Below, in pieces: positions 7,863-17,216 of a DNA stretch of 63,183 bases. Under the pieces are notes generated by a model, which saw only the letters and a list, made by a program, of their open reading frames with translations, had not been told where the DNA came from and searched no databases. The stretch's first letter is position 1; each line of letters opens with the position of its first letter. This stretch comes from Nitrospira sp. Lineage in GTDB: Bacteria; Nitrospirota; Nitrospiria; Nitrospirales; Nitrospiraceae. The position numbers and the translations under genes were made by a program. The DNA lies in NCBI GenBank assembly GCA_016873495.1, contig VGXC01000019.1, positions 1 through 63,183 of the forward strand, given 5' to 3'.

Positions 7863-7911
7863 TGCGCCGCCATGGCCCGGTAGCACATCCAGACCATGGT
7901 CCGCAGCAAAG

Positions 7912-7940
7912 TTGACAGAGCCTGGGGACAAGGCCAAAAT
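7912..7940 (+). promoter_or_regulatory. candidate sigma-70 promoter (CBS gene)
   Basis: A perfect TTGACA (7912-7917) lies 17 bp from CAAAAT (7935-7940), about 40 bp before the CBS-protein ATG. It is divergent from the promoter at 7834-7862. Confidence 0.55.
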
Positions 7941-7981
7941 GCAGGTCTGGCCTGAGGCCTGGCACCTTCCTTGGAGCGGCT

Positions 7982-8407
7982 ATGATCAAATCAAGCGGCC
8001 CCCAACCGAAAGCGCGCTCTTCGGTGGCCGACTATGCCCATCGTGAGGTTAAGACGATTGAGGAGGAGGCGACGATTCAGGAGGCGGGCAAGCGCATGGC
8101 CCGATTCAACATCGGCTCCTTGTTGGTGACAAACAACGGGGCCTATGTGGGAATGCTGACCGACACCGATCTTGCCCGAGTCGCCGCGGCCCGAGGGCTG
8201 AACCCGACCACCGAACCGGTGCGATCAATCATGAGCCGTGAGATCGCGGCGATCGAAGGACACCGGTCCATGGAAGAAGCCCAAACGTTCATGAAGTCCA
8301 GGGGTCTCAGACATCTGGCCGTCCTTGCGCAAGGCACGATCGTGGGGGTTGTGACGCTCAGCGACGTGCTCCACTATTATCAGACCCGACCGGCCACTCA
8401 TGCGTAA
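7982..8407 (+). CDS. two-CBS-domain protein
   Basis: The 141-residue protein is essentially a Bateman module. CBS1 is about 14-75 (KTIEEEATIQEAGKRM...VGMLTDTDLARVAAARG) and CBS2 about 80-135 (VRSIMSREIAAIEGHRSMEEA...GVVTLSDVLHYY). Such stand-alone pairs bind adenine nucleotides and regulate partner proteins. No catalytic domain is fused and no partner is evident nearby. GGAG lies about 6 nt before the ATG. Confidence 0.9.
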   Translation: MIKSSGPQPKARSSVADYAHREVKTIEEEATIQEAGKRMARFNIGSLLVTNNGAYVGMLTDTDLARVAAARGLNPTTEPVRSIMSREIAAIEGHRSMEEAQTFMKSRGLRHLAVLAQGTIVGVVTLSDVLHYYQTRPATHA

Positions 8408-8430
8408 TTTGCTGAGTCCCCCTCATCTGT

Positions 8431-9885
8431 CTACTGTCGCTGAATCAGCTTGACCGGCGGCTGAGCGGAGAGCGCCGGAGGAATAATGAGCTGCGGCACC
8501 TGCTCGGTGTTGTAGGTGCGGCGCGCGATCCGCTGGACCTGGGGTTTGAGATACTCGAACAGCTCTTGCACATCGATCGTTCCGTCGCCGTTGGCGTCGG
8601 CCTCACCGCCCATCCCTTGCAACGCATAGTAGGTGAAGAGCCCGTGGCCCTTCTCCTGGTCGGCCAGACTGATGTGAGAGCCTGACGTTGCGGCCAAAAC
8701 CACGGCTTTCGTCGAGGTGGCGATGCCTTCGGTGGTCAGAACCATCGGCCTCGCGCCTTTGGCCAAGACCGACCGGCCCCCCGCGCCGGAAAAGCAGGAG
8801 TCCAGCATCACAACGACGTTCCGCGTTGGTAGCTTGTCGAGGGTTTGATAGAGCCGCTTGAGCGGATAGCCCGTCTGCTCGATGAACGCCGGATCGCCGT
8901 CATAGGGCACCAGGTAAGCGTCGCCGGTCGCCGCCTGGGGCGCGCCATGGCCTGAAAAATAGATGACCAGACTGGAGTTGGCGTCCACGTTGTTTTTGAG
9001 CCAGGCTTCGAAATACTTCTCCATATCCGACTTGGTGGCCTGCTCGTTCAGCCGCACGATCACGTTCTCTTCGCGATACCCCCCCTGTTTGGTGAGAAAC
9101 TGCGCCACGTCTTTGGCGTCCTGCACGGCGAAGTCGGCCTTGGGAATCCGCTCACGATACTGTTCGATGCCGACGACGATGGCATAACGATTGGCCACCG
9201 CCGGAACCGCCGCCGAGGCGGCGCCGCTGAATTTGGCGACCGGCGCGGCAACCGATCCGGGCCGGTACGTCGCCAGTTCCTTCTTCATGGTGTCGAAGGC
9301 CTTCACCAAGGCATTTTCCAGTCCGCGCTTCGCCAACTCCGGCACTTTCTCGCTGATTGCGGTCGGGCTAAAGTGGTCGGTGGCGAGCGTCGGTTCCGTC
9401 TTGGCCCACACCAGGCGACCGGTTCTGGTATCCCGCAATGTCGCTTCCAGCCAGACCGTATGCTCGATGGTCGCGATCGGCATGTACGTCATAAAATACA
9501 TCAAGGGGATGCTCGCGCCAAAGAGCGCGTTGATGCCCCCGCCGACTTTGGTGTCCGCAATCTGGAGTTGGAGGACCAAATCCACGCCGAACTGCTCCAG
9601 CAAATCTTGTGGGGCCACATACCTGGTGTCCGGCGGCAGGATGCGTACGTCGAGAAAATATTGGCCGGGAGCCAAACCGAGTCTGGTCCGGTCCGGATCG
9701 GAGAAGCCTTTTTTCAGCGCTTCCCCGGATAGGTGCACGCCGAGCTTGGCCGGAATGGGAGTCGAAGGGGGACTGGGCTTGGCCTCTTCCGTGACATCGA
9801 GCGTCGCGCAGGCGCTCAGCAGCAGCAACGGAGCCGCAAGCAGCCCCCAGCCGTATCCAATCCGCATCCGTTCGCGATAACGCAT
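8431..9885 (-). CDS. caspase-like (C14 family) lipoprotein with EF-hand-like loop
   Basis: The 484-residue lipoprotein has a lipobox (LLLLSAC) near residue 26. About 200 residues that look like a lipoprotein domain follow (DVRILPPDTRY...LVLQLQIADTKVG). A caspase p20-like domain then spans about 233-480. The catalytic dyad is visible: His313 in IYFSGHGAP and Cys364 in VMLDSCFSGAGG. Near the end DANGDGTIDVQEL fits an EF-hand calcium loop. Prokaryotic metacaspase-type peptidases often cleave after Arg/Lys and some need calcium; both are inference here. GGGAGG six nt before the ATG sets the start. It lies 87 bp downstream of nuoN in the same orientation. Confidence 0.88.
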   Translation of the reverse strand: MRYRERMRIGYGWGLLAAPLLLLSACATLDVTEEAKPSPPSTPIPAKLGVHLSGEALKKGFSDPDRTRLGLAPGQYFLDVRILPPDTRYVAPQDLLEQFGVDLVLQLQIADTKVGGGINALFGASIPLMYFMTYMPIATIEHTVWLEATLRDTRTGRLVWAKTEPTLATDHFSPTAISEKVPELAKRGLENALVKAFDTMKKELATYRPGSVAAPVAKFSGAASAAVPAVANRYAIVVGIEQYRERIPKADFAVQDAKDVAQFLTKQGGYREENVIVRLNEQATKSDMEKYFEAWLKNNVDANSSLVIYFSGHGAPQAATGDAYLVPYDGDPAFIEQTGYPLKRLYQTLDKLPTRNVVVMLDSCFSGAGGRSVLAKGARPMVLTTEGIATSTKAVVLAATSGSHISLADQEKGHGLFTYYALQGMGGEADANGDGTIDVQELFEYLKPQVQRIARRTYNTEQVPQLIIPPALSAQPPVKLIQRQ

Positions 9886-9971
9886 TCGTACCTCCCGTTT
9901 GGGACCTGCCATTGCAGGGACAGATGTATCCCAATTCACAAAAGGATTGCAAGAACGCGCGTCGAGGGAGG

Positions 9972-11483
9972 CTATCCGCCGAAGGGCAGGGCAGTGGGAG
10001 GCGCGGAAGGTGGAATGGCGGCTGCCGCGGGAGCTTCAAACTGGGAGAACATCATGCCGGCGGAGACCACCCAGTCGATGAAGGGCTGGGGGTAGATGCC
10101 CAGGATCACCGTGCCGGCCAGGCTGACGTAGATGACCGCTTGCATGGGCGCGGAGACGGTCAGCGGGGACGGATCGACCGGCTCGTTGATATACATCTTC
10201 TTGACCACGATCAAATAGTAGTACATCGAGATCACGATGTTGATGAGTCCGACGAGGATCAGGGTGTAGAGTCCTTCGTTCATCGCCGCGACGAAAATAT
10301 ACAGCTTGCCCAGGAATCCGGCCAGCGGGGGGACGCCGGCCAGCGAGAGCAGGAACATGATCATGGCGAAGGCCAGGAAGGGTGACCGCCGGTTCAACCC
10401 GCTGTAATCTTCGATTTCGTCGCTCTGAATCTGGTTGCCGACGGCAATCACGACGGCAAAGGCCCCGAGGTTGGCGAACAGATACGTCAGGAGATAGTAC
10501 AGAATCGCATCGCTGCCCATCTTGGTGCCGGCGGCAAGCCCGATCAGCAGGTTGCCGATCTGCGCGATGCCCGAATAGGCCAGCAGCCGCTTGATGTTCT
10601 TTTGCGCAATGGCCACGATGTTGCCGTAGGTCATCGAGAGGATCGAGGCCCCCACCAGCAGCAGGACCCAGGCCGGCTTGAACGTCGCCAGCGAGACAAA
10701 AAACATCCTCAGGAGGATCGCGAAGGCGGCTCCCTTGGGCGCGATCGAGAGGAACGCCGTCACCGGCGTAGGCGCGCCATGGTAGGTGTCCGGAATCCAG
10801 GAGTGGAACGGCACCGCCCCGATCTTGAACCCCAGCGCGGCAAAAATCAGCAGGAAGCCGATGATGAGGCCGGGCGTGGCCTTAGCCGAAGCGATGTCCG
10901 AGAAGACCAGCTTGCCCGTCTCTCCGAAGACCAGGCTGATGCCATAGGCCAGAAGCCCCGCGACGAAGACGCCGAGGATGAAGAATTTCAGGCCGGCTTC
11001 GTTGGACGACACTTCATCCCGCAAATACGCCACCAGCACATAGAAGCCGAACGTCGAGAACTCCAGCGTGATGAACATCGACAGGAGGTCGTTCGCCGAT
11101 GCCATGAACATCATGCCCAGGGCGGACATCAGCACCAGGAAATAATATTCGCCCTTGAAAAAGCGGAAGCGCCGGACATAGTCGATTGAGATCAGGACGA
11201 CCAGGGCGGTGGCGCCCACGATGAAGATCTTGAAAAAGATCGCCAGCCGGTCCACCACGAACATGTTGTTGAAGAGGACGCCGGTCACGCCGGCCTGGTC
11301 GAACCAGGCCAGGTTCAGCAGCACGGCCACCAGCCCGCCCACGCTCAGGTAGGCCAGCTGCTCCTTGGGCAGCCGCGGCATCGCGAAATCCACGATCAGG
11401 ACCACGCAGAGCCAGACGGTCAGCAGGATCTCCGGCAACATGAGCAGGAGATCGGCCCCGGACATGGAGAAGTTGAAGATCAT
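9972..11483 (-). CDS. nuoN: NADH-quinone oxidoreductase subunit N
   Basis: This 503-residue polytopic membrane protein is an antiporter-like subunit of complex I. The family signature FKIGAVPFHSWIPDTYHGAPTPVTAFLS, with the TM7 Lys, is present. So are SMTYGNIVAIAQKNIKRLLAYSGIAQIG and LLSLAGVPPLAGFLGKLYIF. Length is close to the usual 480-500. It is the last gene of the operon and its ATG overlaps the stop of the preceding nuoM copy as ATGA, implying translational coupling. Confidence 0.97.
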   Translation of the reverse strand: MIFNFSMSGADLLLMLPEILLTVWLCVVLIVDFAMPRLPKEQLAYLSVGGLVAVLLNLAWFDQAGVTGVLFNNMFVVDRLAIFFKIFIVGATALVVLISIDYVRRFRFFKGEYYFLVLMSALGMMFMASANDLLSMFITLEFSTFGFYVLVAYLRDEVSSNEAGLKFFILGVFVAGLLAYGISLVFGETGKLVFSDIASAKATPGLIIGFLLIFAALGFKIGAVPFHSWIPDTYHGAPTPVTAFLSIAPKGAAFAILLRMFFVSLATFKPAWVLLLVGASILSMTYGNIVAIAQKNIKRLLAYSGIAQIGNLLIGLAAGTKMGSDAILYYLLTYLFANLGAFAVVIAVGNQIQSDEIEDYSGLNRRSPFLAFAMIMFLLSLAGVPPLAGFLGKLYIFVAAMNEGLYTLILVGLINIVISMYYYLIVVKKMYINEPVDPSPLTVSAPMQAVIYVSLAGTVILGIYPQPFIDWVVSAGMMFSQFEAPAAAAIPPSAPPTALPFGG

Positions 11484-13159
11484 TGCCTGTAATCCGTGAT
11501 GGGTGATGAGTGATGGGTGATGAGCATGGACGGTTCCTTTATCCTCTGCGACTCCTCACTCATCGCTTCTAACTGATCACCGCCGTTCTGCGCGGTCAGC
11601 GGCGTCACCTGGGTAATACGGGACACCAGCGGGTCCGTGCCGGCCCGAATGACTTGGTAAAAATGGCCGGGAAAGAGGCCGAACGTGATGCTGCAGGTGA
11701 TCAACAGCACCAGCGGCACCCGATCCACCATTGCCACCGCATCGTGCGCATGGCTGTAATGCCCGTCCATCGGACCATAAAAGACCCCCCGCATCATACG
11801 GAACAAGTATGCCATGGTCAGGACGATGCCCACGACTGCGACGAACACCTGGAAGGGATACTTGTTCCAGCTGCCCACCAGGATCATCACTTCGGCAATG
11901 AAGTTCACGGTGCCCGGCATGCCGACCGAAGCCATGCAGGCGATCAGAAAACAGCCGGCCACAAAGGGCATGCGGTTGACCAATCCTCCCAGCGAGGGAA
12001 TGTCCCTAGTGTGGGTCTGGTCGTAGACCCAGCCGGCGATGGCGAAGAGCATGCTGGTGGCCAGCGCATGCGCGAACATGTAGAGGACCGCTCCGCTCAA
12101 ACTGATGTAATCCAGCGCCGCCATCCCAAGGAACACATAGCCCATGTGGCTGGAGCTGGAATAGCCGATCACGTACTTCGTATCTTTGGCATAGAAGGCC
12201 ACGAACCCGCCATACAACATGCTGAAGATACAGAGCACCGCCGCGATCGGCATTAACTCCCGGGTCGTGTCCGGAAGGATCTCAAAGGCGACCCGAATGA
12301 TCGAGAAGTGTCCGAGCTTCATCAACACACCCGCGTGCAGCATGCTGGTGGCCGCCGGGGCGGCCGCATGCCCGACCGGGGACCAGGAATGCAGCGGCCA
12401 AATCGGGGCGATCGAGGCGAAGCCGAAAAAGATCAGCAGCCAGATGAGATCGGCCAGCGGCCCCGAGAAATGCGCTTGCTCGCGCAGCACCAGAATATCG
12501 AACGTGTGCAAGCCGGAGAACTTGTAAATCAAGAGGATGCCCAAAAGCGAAAGGATGGCGCCGGCCGACAGGAAGAGGGTCAGCTTCATCGCCGCATATT
12601 CCTTGCTGTTTGAGCCGAAATTGAACAGGAACGCCACCGAGTCCCGCTGCTTCAACCCCTCCGGATCGGTCATCGAGAGGTACCCCTTGGTGTGGCTGCC
12701 CCACATGCCCAACAGCAGATACATCGGCAACACCGACATTTCGTAGAAGAAATAGAGGAAGAACAAGTCCAGCGACATGAAGACGCCGATGGTCGCGGCG
12801 GCCAAGATCAGGAGCACGATATAGAACTCTTTGGTTCGGTCTTTGATGTGCCAGGAAACGAAGATGCCCGCAAACAACAGGATCGAGGAGGCCAGCACCA
12901 GCGGGGTCCCGATTCCATCCACGCCGAGATGGAAGGCGATGCCCAGCTCCTTCGACCACTCGAAGCGCTGGATGAACTGGTATCCGCCCTTGTCCGTATC
13001 GAAGGCAAAGAACAGGTAGAAGGACGCCAGCAATGAGACGCCGGCAGAGGCGGCGGCGATCAGACGGACCGCCAGGGCCTTGCGGTTCGATACGAACAGC
13101 AAGGCAATGGCCCCGACGAAGGGCGCGAACAAAATATAGAGGAGTGCGTACTGGCCCAT
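11480..13159 (-). CDS. nuoM: complex I antiporter-like subunit M, second copy (NuoM2)
   Basis: The 559-residue protein is the second of two adjacent NuoM-type subunits. The TM5 Glu (LYFFYEMSVLPMYLL), the TM8 Lys (AGVLMKLG) and the TM12 Glu (FIAEVMILVG) are kept. The TM7 segment reads GFASIAPIWPLHSW, with Ile where NuoM1 has Lys (GLAFKAPMFPFHTW). The WLPDAH motif has become WSPVGH. Extra subunits of this kind define the '2M' complex I reported for Nitrospira and thought to add a proton channel. The last ~20 residues are encoded by a heptamer DNA repeat and are probably junk. GC-rich context and 1-bp spacing from nuoM1 indicate one operon. Confidence 0.93.
   Translation of the reverse strand: MGQYALLYILFAPFVGAIALLFVSNRKALAVRLIAAASAGVSLLASFYLFFAFDTDKGGYQFIQRFEWSKELGIAFHLGVDGIGTPLVLASSILLFAGIFVSWHIKDRTKEFYIVLLILAAATIGVFMSLDLFFLYFFYEMSVLPMYLLLGMWGSHTKGYLSMTDPEGLKQRDSVAFLFNFGSNSKEYAAMKLTLFLSAGAILSLLGILLIYKFSGLHTFDILVLREQAHFSGPLADLIWLLIFFGFASIAPIWPLHSWSPVGHAAAPAATSMLHAGVLMKLGHFSIIRVAFEILPDTTRELMPIAAVLCIFSMLYGGFVAFYAKDTKYVIGYSSSSHMGYVFLGMAALDYISLSGAVLYMFAHALATSMLFAIAGWVYDQTHTRDIPSLGGLVNRMPFVAGCFLIACMASVGMPGTVNFIAEVMILVGSWNKYPFQVFVAVVGIVLTMAYLFRMMRGVFYGPMDGHYSHAHDAVAMVDRVPLVLLITCSITFGLFPGHFYQVIRAGTDPLVSRITQVTPLTAQNGGDQLEAMSEESQRIKEPSMLITHHSSPITDYRQ
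11496..11523. repeat. heptamer tandem repeat inside the 3' end of nuoM2
   Basis: Four near-perfect 7-nt units (GTGATGG-GTGATGA-GTGATGG-GTGATGA) lie within the coding frame of nuoM2. They give the tail residues ITHHSSPIT. An opposite-sense series (ACTCCTC-ACTCATC, about 11549-11580) follows, so the pair could form a hairpin. Confidence 0.7.
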
Positions 13160-13160
13160 G

Positions 13161-14765
13161 CTATCCTTCGTGAGGCGCAGAAGAGCGCGAGGGCGATTGC
13201 GCCGCCCCTAACGCCTCACCTCGCACCCCTAACGATCGCTCCGCCACCGCGCCCCGGTCCAACCGCTCAACCAATGCCTGCACCGAGCCGTTCATCATCT
13301 TGAGGAACGGCGATGGATACAGCCCGATCCAGAAAATCATCACCGACAGGGACACGGCGATGATCAACTCGCGGGGGCTGAGGTCTGCGATGGCTTGACC
13401 CGCCGACTGCGCCAACGGCCCCAACATCGCTCGTTCGTAGTACCAGAGGAAATACGCCGCCCCGAAAACCACCCCGGTCACCGCGACCGCGCCGTACAGC
13501 CAGTGCGCCTGGAAAGCGCCCAATAGGATCAGAAACTCGCCGACGAACCCATTCGTCCCGGGCAGGCCGATCGAGGCCAATCCGACGATCAACAAATAGG
13601 TCGCGAGCAGCGGCACCTTCTTGGCCAGCCCGCCGAACGCCGCTAATTGCGTGCTGTGCCGCCGCTGGTAGAGGAAACCGGCCAGGAAGAACAATCCGGC
13701 CGTGCTGAAACCGAGGTTGATCATCGTCAGCAGGCTCCCTTGCAAGCCCTGGAAGTTCAACGCAAACAAGCCGGCCACCACGAAGCCCAGGTGGCTGATG
13801 CTGCTGAAGGCCAACAGCCGGCGGAAGTCCGGCTGGACCAGCGCCACGATCGCCCCGTAAATGATGGCCAGCAGCGCCAGCGTCATCATTGTGCTCGCCA
13901 CCCCGGAGCTTTTCGAGGCATCCGGCAGGAGCGGGAGGCTAAACCGGATGAAGCCGTAGGTGCCCAGCTTGATCCCGGCCAGAAACACCGCCATCCCGAT
14001 CGGCCCTTCCAGCAAGGCATCCGGCAGCCAGGTGTGGAACGGAAACATCGGCGCCTTGAACGCCAGGCCCATGAAGATCAACCAGAAGATCAGCACTTGC
14101 TTTTCGGCGGAAATCGGAATCGTCAGCAATTGCAGAAAATCGAATGAGTAGGCCGGCTCGATGTGATGGACCACGGCCCAGTCATGGTAGTTGAGATCCA
14201 GCAACACGATGCCGACCAGCATGAACACGCTGCCCAGCAAGGTATAGAGCACATACTTGAGCGCGGCATATTGCCGTTCCGCGCCGCCGCCCCAGAGCTT
14301 GATCAGGAAGTAGCTCGGAATCAACATCAGCTCCCAGAAGACGAAAAACAGGATCAAGTCCAGCGCCGCGAAGATGCCCATCATCGTCGTCTCGAGCGCC
14401 AGCAAGGCCACGAAATAGAGCTTGATCTGATGCCGGACCGTGTCCCAGGAGTAGAGCACGACCAGCACGGTCAAGAAGGCCGTGAGGCCGACGAACAACA
14501 CGCTGATCCCGTCCAGCCCCAAGTGGTAACTGATGCCCAGCGGCGGAATCCAGGCCAGGCGCTCGGAGAACTGCATCGCTGCGGAGTCGGGCACGAAGCG
14601 CAGCAAGACGATGACGGTGAGCACCAACTCCAGGAGGGAGATCCCCAGCACCGCATTCTTGATCAGATCCTCCTCCTCGAGCAGCGCGAGCAGGATCGCG
14701 CCCAGGAGGGGCAGAAACAGGATCAGCGACAGAATCGGAAATCCGAATGTGAGTTCTTGAAGCAT
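13161..14765 (-). CDS. nuoM: NADH-quinone oxidoreductase subunit M, first copy
   Basis: The 534-residue membrane protein has all expected NuoM charged residues. They are Glu in FFVFWELMLIPSYFL, Lys in LAFKAPMFPFHTWLPDA, Lys in LAGIKLGTYGF and Glu in GTNGFVGEFLIL. It should be a proton-translocating antiporter-like subunit of the membrane arm. It is 46 bp after nuoL and 1 bp before the second nuoM. It is diverged from that copy throughout, so this is not a recent duplication. Confidence 0.97.
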   Translation of the reverse strand: MLQELTFGFPILSLILFLPLLGAILLALLEEEDLIKNAVLGISLLELVLTVIVLLRFVPDSAAMQFSERLAWIPPLGISYHLGLDGISVLFVGLTAFLTVLVVLYSWDTVRHQIKLYFVALLALETTMMGIFAALDLILFFVFWELMLIPSYFLIKLWGGGAERQYAALKYVLYTLLGSVFMLVGIVLLDLNYHDWAVVHHIEPAYSFDFLQLLTIPISAEKQVLIFWLIFMGLAFKAPMFPFHTWLPDALLEGPIGMAVFLAGIKLGTYGFIRFSLPLLPDASKSSGVASTMMTLALLAIIYGAIVALVQPDFRRLLAFSSISHLGFVVAGLFALNFQGLQGSLLTMINLGFSTAGLFFLAGFLYQRRHSTQLAAFGGLAKKVPLLATYLLIVGLASIGLPGTNGFVGEFLILLGAFQAHWLYGAVAVTGVVFGAAYFLWYYERAMLGPLAQSAGQAIADLSPRELIIAVSLSVMIFWIGLYPSPFLKMMNGSVQALVERLDRGAVAERSLGVRGEALGAAQSPSRSSAPHEG

Positions 14766-14782
14766 CGTCGTCCGTACTATTT

Positions 14783-14808
14783 GCGATCCGCCATCAGCGA
14801 TCGGCTCT
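14783..14808. repeat. degenerate heptamer repeat (nuoL-nuoM gap)
   Basis: The units GCGATCC-GCCATCA-GCGATCG fill most of the 45-bp gap between nuoL and nuoM. Confidence 0.45.
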
Positions 14809-14810
14809 TC

Positions 14811-16805
14811 TCACCGCAGAATCCCGCCGGATCCGGTCCACCAAGCCAGAACAAGATGGACCAGGATGAACAAGCCGGCCACGATAATCGCGGCGTAGTG
14901 ATGCACCTGCCCGCTTTGAATCTTCCGCCAGGAACGCGCTAGGAGGTGGTTGGCATACCCGATCGCGTTGAGCCCTCCATAGATCACATACTTTTCCAGC
15001 CAGGTACTGGCCGCCGCACTCGAGTGGGTCAGGTCCCCGACCCCGACGACGAGCCGGTCGATGACGTGGCGGTCGAACCAATCCCAGACCAACCCCAGCC
15101 TCTTGGTCGGCTCCACGAACAGGGCATCATAGAGCTCGTCCACGTAGTATTTGTTCAGCAGCGTCCGATAGACATCCGGAGACCGTTCCGCCCAGGCCGC
15201 CGCGGTTTCGGTGCGGAGGCTGTAGAGATAATGGGCCAGTCCCCAGCCGGCCAAAGCAATGGCCGTGGCTGCCAGCATCAGCGTGACGACCAGTCCGGAC
15301 CCAGCGTCATGCCCCGAGACCTCCCCGCCGACTTGAGCCGTTACCTTGTGCAGGAAGTGATGGAACCACCCATCCTCCGGAGGCACACCGGGAAATCCGC
15401 CGATGACCGAGAGGGTCGCCAGCACCACCAGCGGTCCGAGCATGATGGGGGGCGACTCGTGGATATGTTCGGCCGTGTGATGATCCACCCGGGAGCGGCC
15501 GTAAAATGTGAGGTACGTCAGCCGGAACATGTAAAAGGCGGTCAGAAACGCCCCGACCGCCGCCATTCCATACAAGACAAAATGGCCGTGCAGGAAGGCG
15601 TGGGCCAGAATCTCGTCCTTGCTCCAAAACCCGGCCAACGGGAAGATGCCGGCGATCGCCAGCGTCCCGACGAGAAACAACCCATGAGTCCAGGGGATCT
15701 TCGATTTGAGCCCGCCCATTTTCATGATGTCCTGCTCGCCGTGCAGGGCATGGATCACCGAGCCGGCCGACAGGAACAGGAGGGCCTTAAAGAAGGCATG
15801 GGTCATCAGGTGGAACACCGCGGCCGTGTAGGCCCCGATCCCGCAAGCCAGAAACATGTACCCCAGCTGGCTGACCGTGGAATAGGCCAGCACACGTTTA
15901 ATGTCGGTCTGCACCAAACCGATCGTGGCCGCGAAGAGGGCCGTGACGCCCCCCACATAAGCCACCGTCGTCATGGCCATGGGAGCCATGTCATAGAGCA
16001 CATGGTTCCGCACGATCATGTAGACGCCGGCCGTCACCATGGTGGCCGCGTGGATGAGGGCGCTGACCGGGGTGGGACCCTCCATCGCATCCGGCAGCCA
16101 GGTGTAGAGGGGAAGCTGGGCCGACTTGCCCACGGCCCCGATGAGGAGACAGAGCGTGATCGCGGTGGCCATTTCGGTGGACAGCTGGCCCGCTTGGGCG
16201 AACACCTGCTGGTAATCCAGCGTCTTGAAATTCTGGAACACCAGAAAGATGGCGAGCAGAAAGCCTGCGTCCCCGATTCGATTGACCACGAAGGCCTTGG
16301 ATGCCGCCTTCGCCGCGGACACCTTGTCGTAGTAGTAGCCGATCAACAGATACGAGCAGAGGCCCACCCCTTCCCAGCCGATGAAGAGGACCAGGTAGTT
16401 GTTCCCCATCACCAGCAGAAGCATGGAAACCATGAAAAGGTTCATGTAGGTGAAGAAGCGGGTAAAGCCTTCCTCGCCATGCATGTACCCGACCGAATAG
16501 AGATGGATGAGGAAACCGACGCCGGTCACCACCAGCAGCATGATGCAGGTGAGGGGATCGATCAGGAAGGCCAGGTTGACCGTGAGGTCGCCGCCGAAGA
16601 TCCATTTATAGGCGACGACTTCCCTCGCCACGCCGGAGTTCAGCGTCTCCGCAAAGACCCCGATCGCGCAGAGAAACGAGAGGCCCACCGAACCCCAGGC
16701 CAACCGGTGCGCTACATCGTGGGAATATCGGCCGCCCAGCAGGCCGTTCAGGAGCACAGCCACCAGCGGGAAGATCGGGATGAGAATGACGATCAAATCG
16801 GACAC
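14811..16805 (-). CDS. nuoL: NADH-quinone oxidoreductase subunit L
   Basis: The 664-residue protein is the distal antiporter-like subunit and carries the lateral helix. Conserved features are GWEGVGLCSYLLIGYYYDK (TM5 Glu), VGKSAQLPLYTWLPDAMEGPTPVSALIHAATMVTAGVYM and DIKRVLAYSTVSQLGYMF. It is about 50 residues longer than the 613-residue E. coli protein. That is in keeping with a lengthened lateral helix needed to span an additional NuoM (inference). It starts with GTG, 1 nt after the nuoK stop. Confidence 0.97.
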   Translation of the reverse strand: MSDLIVILIPIFPLVAVLLNGLLGGRYSHDVAHRLAWGSVGLSFLCAIGVFAETLNSGVAREVVAYKWIFGGDLTVNLAFLIDPLTCIMLLVVTGVGFLIHLYSVGYMHGEEGFTRFFTYMNLFMVSMLLLVMGNNYLVLFIGWEGVGLCSYLLIGYYYDKVSAAKAASKAFVVNRIGDAGFLLAIFLVFQNFKTLDYQQVFAQAGQLSTEMATAITLCLLIGAVGKSAQLPLYTWLPDAMEGPTPVSALIHAATMVTAGVYMIVRNHVLYDMAPMAMTTVAYVGGVTALFAATIGLVQTDIKRVLAYSTVSQLGYMFLACGIGAYTAAVFHLMTHAFFKALLFLSAGSVIHALHGEQDIMKMGGLKSKIPWTHGLFLVGTLAIAGIFPLAGFWSKDEILAHAFLHGHFVLYGMAAVGAFLTAFYMFRLTYLTFYGRSRVDHHTAEHIHESPPIMLGPLVVLATLSVIGGFPGVPPEDGWFHHFLHKVTAQVGGEVSGHDAGSGLVVTLMLAATAIALAGWGLAHYLYSLRTETAAAWAERSPDVYRTLLNKYYVDELYDALFVEPTKRLGLVWDWFDRHVIDRLVVGVGDLTHSSAAASTWLEKYVIYGGLNAIGYANHLLARSWRKIQSGQVHHYAAIIVAGLFILVHLVLAWWTGSGGILR

Positions 16806-16806
16806 G

Positions 16807-17109
16807 TTACCACTTCAACAAGTTCATTTCGTCCACATTTGTCGATAGTCTTCCACGGAACACGACGATGATGATCGCCAGCCCCACGGCGGCTTCCCCG
16901 GCGGCGATGGCGATCACAAATAGGGCGACGATCTGTCCGGCCATGGACTCCAGATAATGGGAGAAGGCGACCAGATTGATGTTCGCGGCGTTGAGCATGA
17001 TCTCGACCGACATCAACACGATGATGAAATTGCGGCGGACCAGCACTCCGATCAGGCCGGTGGCGAACAGGATAGCACTGACGGCGACATATGCGCTTAA
17101 AGGAACCAT
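16807..17109 (-). CDS. nuoK: NADH-quinone oxidoreductase subunit K
   Basis: The 100-residue protein has three transmembrane helices. The conserved membrane glutamates are in [15 protein letters not shown] (helix 2) and [13 protein letters not shown] (helix 3), which form part of the central proton-transfer axis. Length is standard. It is tightly followed by nuoL. Confidence 0.96.
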   Translation of the reverse strand: MVPLSAYVAVSAILFATGLIGVLVRRNFIIVLMSVEIMLNAANINLVAFSHYLESMAGQIVALFVIAIAAGEAAVGLAIIIVVFRGRLSTNVDEMNLLKW

Positions 17110-17123
17110 AAGATCCTAATGTT

Positions 17124-17151
17124 CAATGCTCAATGTTGAATGTTCAATGAA
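17124..17151. repeat. heptamer tandem repeat (nuoJ-nuoK gap)
   Basis: Four 7-nt units (CAATGCT-CAATGTT-GAATGTT-CAATGAA) lie in the 107-bp spacer. An opposite-sense partial copy (AACATTGAAAATT, about 17179-17191) follows. Confidence 0.65.
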
Positions 17152-17216
17152 GAGAATCTCTGCATCGTCAGTTCCTATAACATTGAAAATTCCCCATTAA
17201 TAATTGCGCCGACGCG

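Noticed and set aside
14946-16871. Long plus-strand open frame (about 640 codons) opposite nuoL
   Set aside because: It is exactly antisense to a well conserved nuoL and rich in His, Arg, Gln and Asp; a GC-rich shadow frame.
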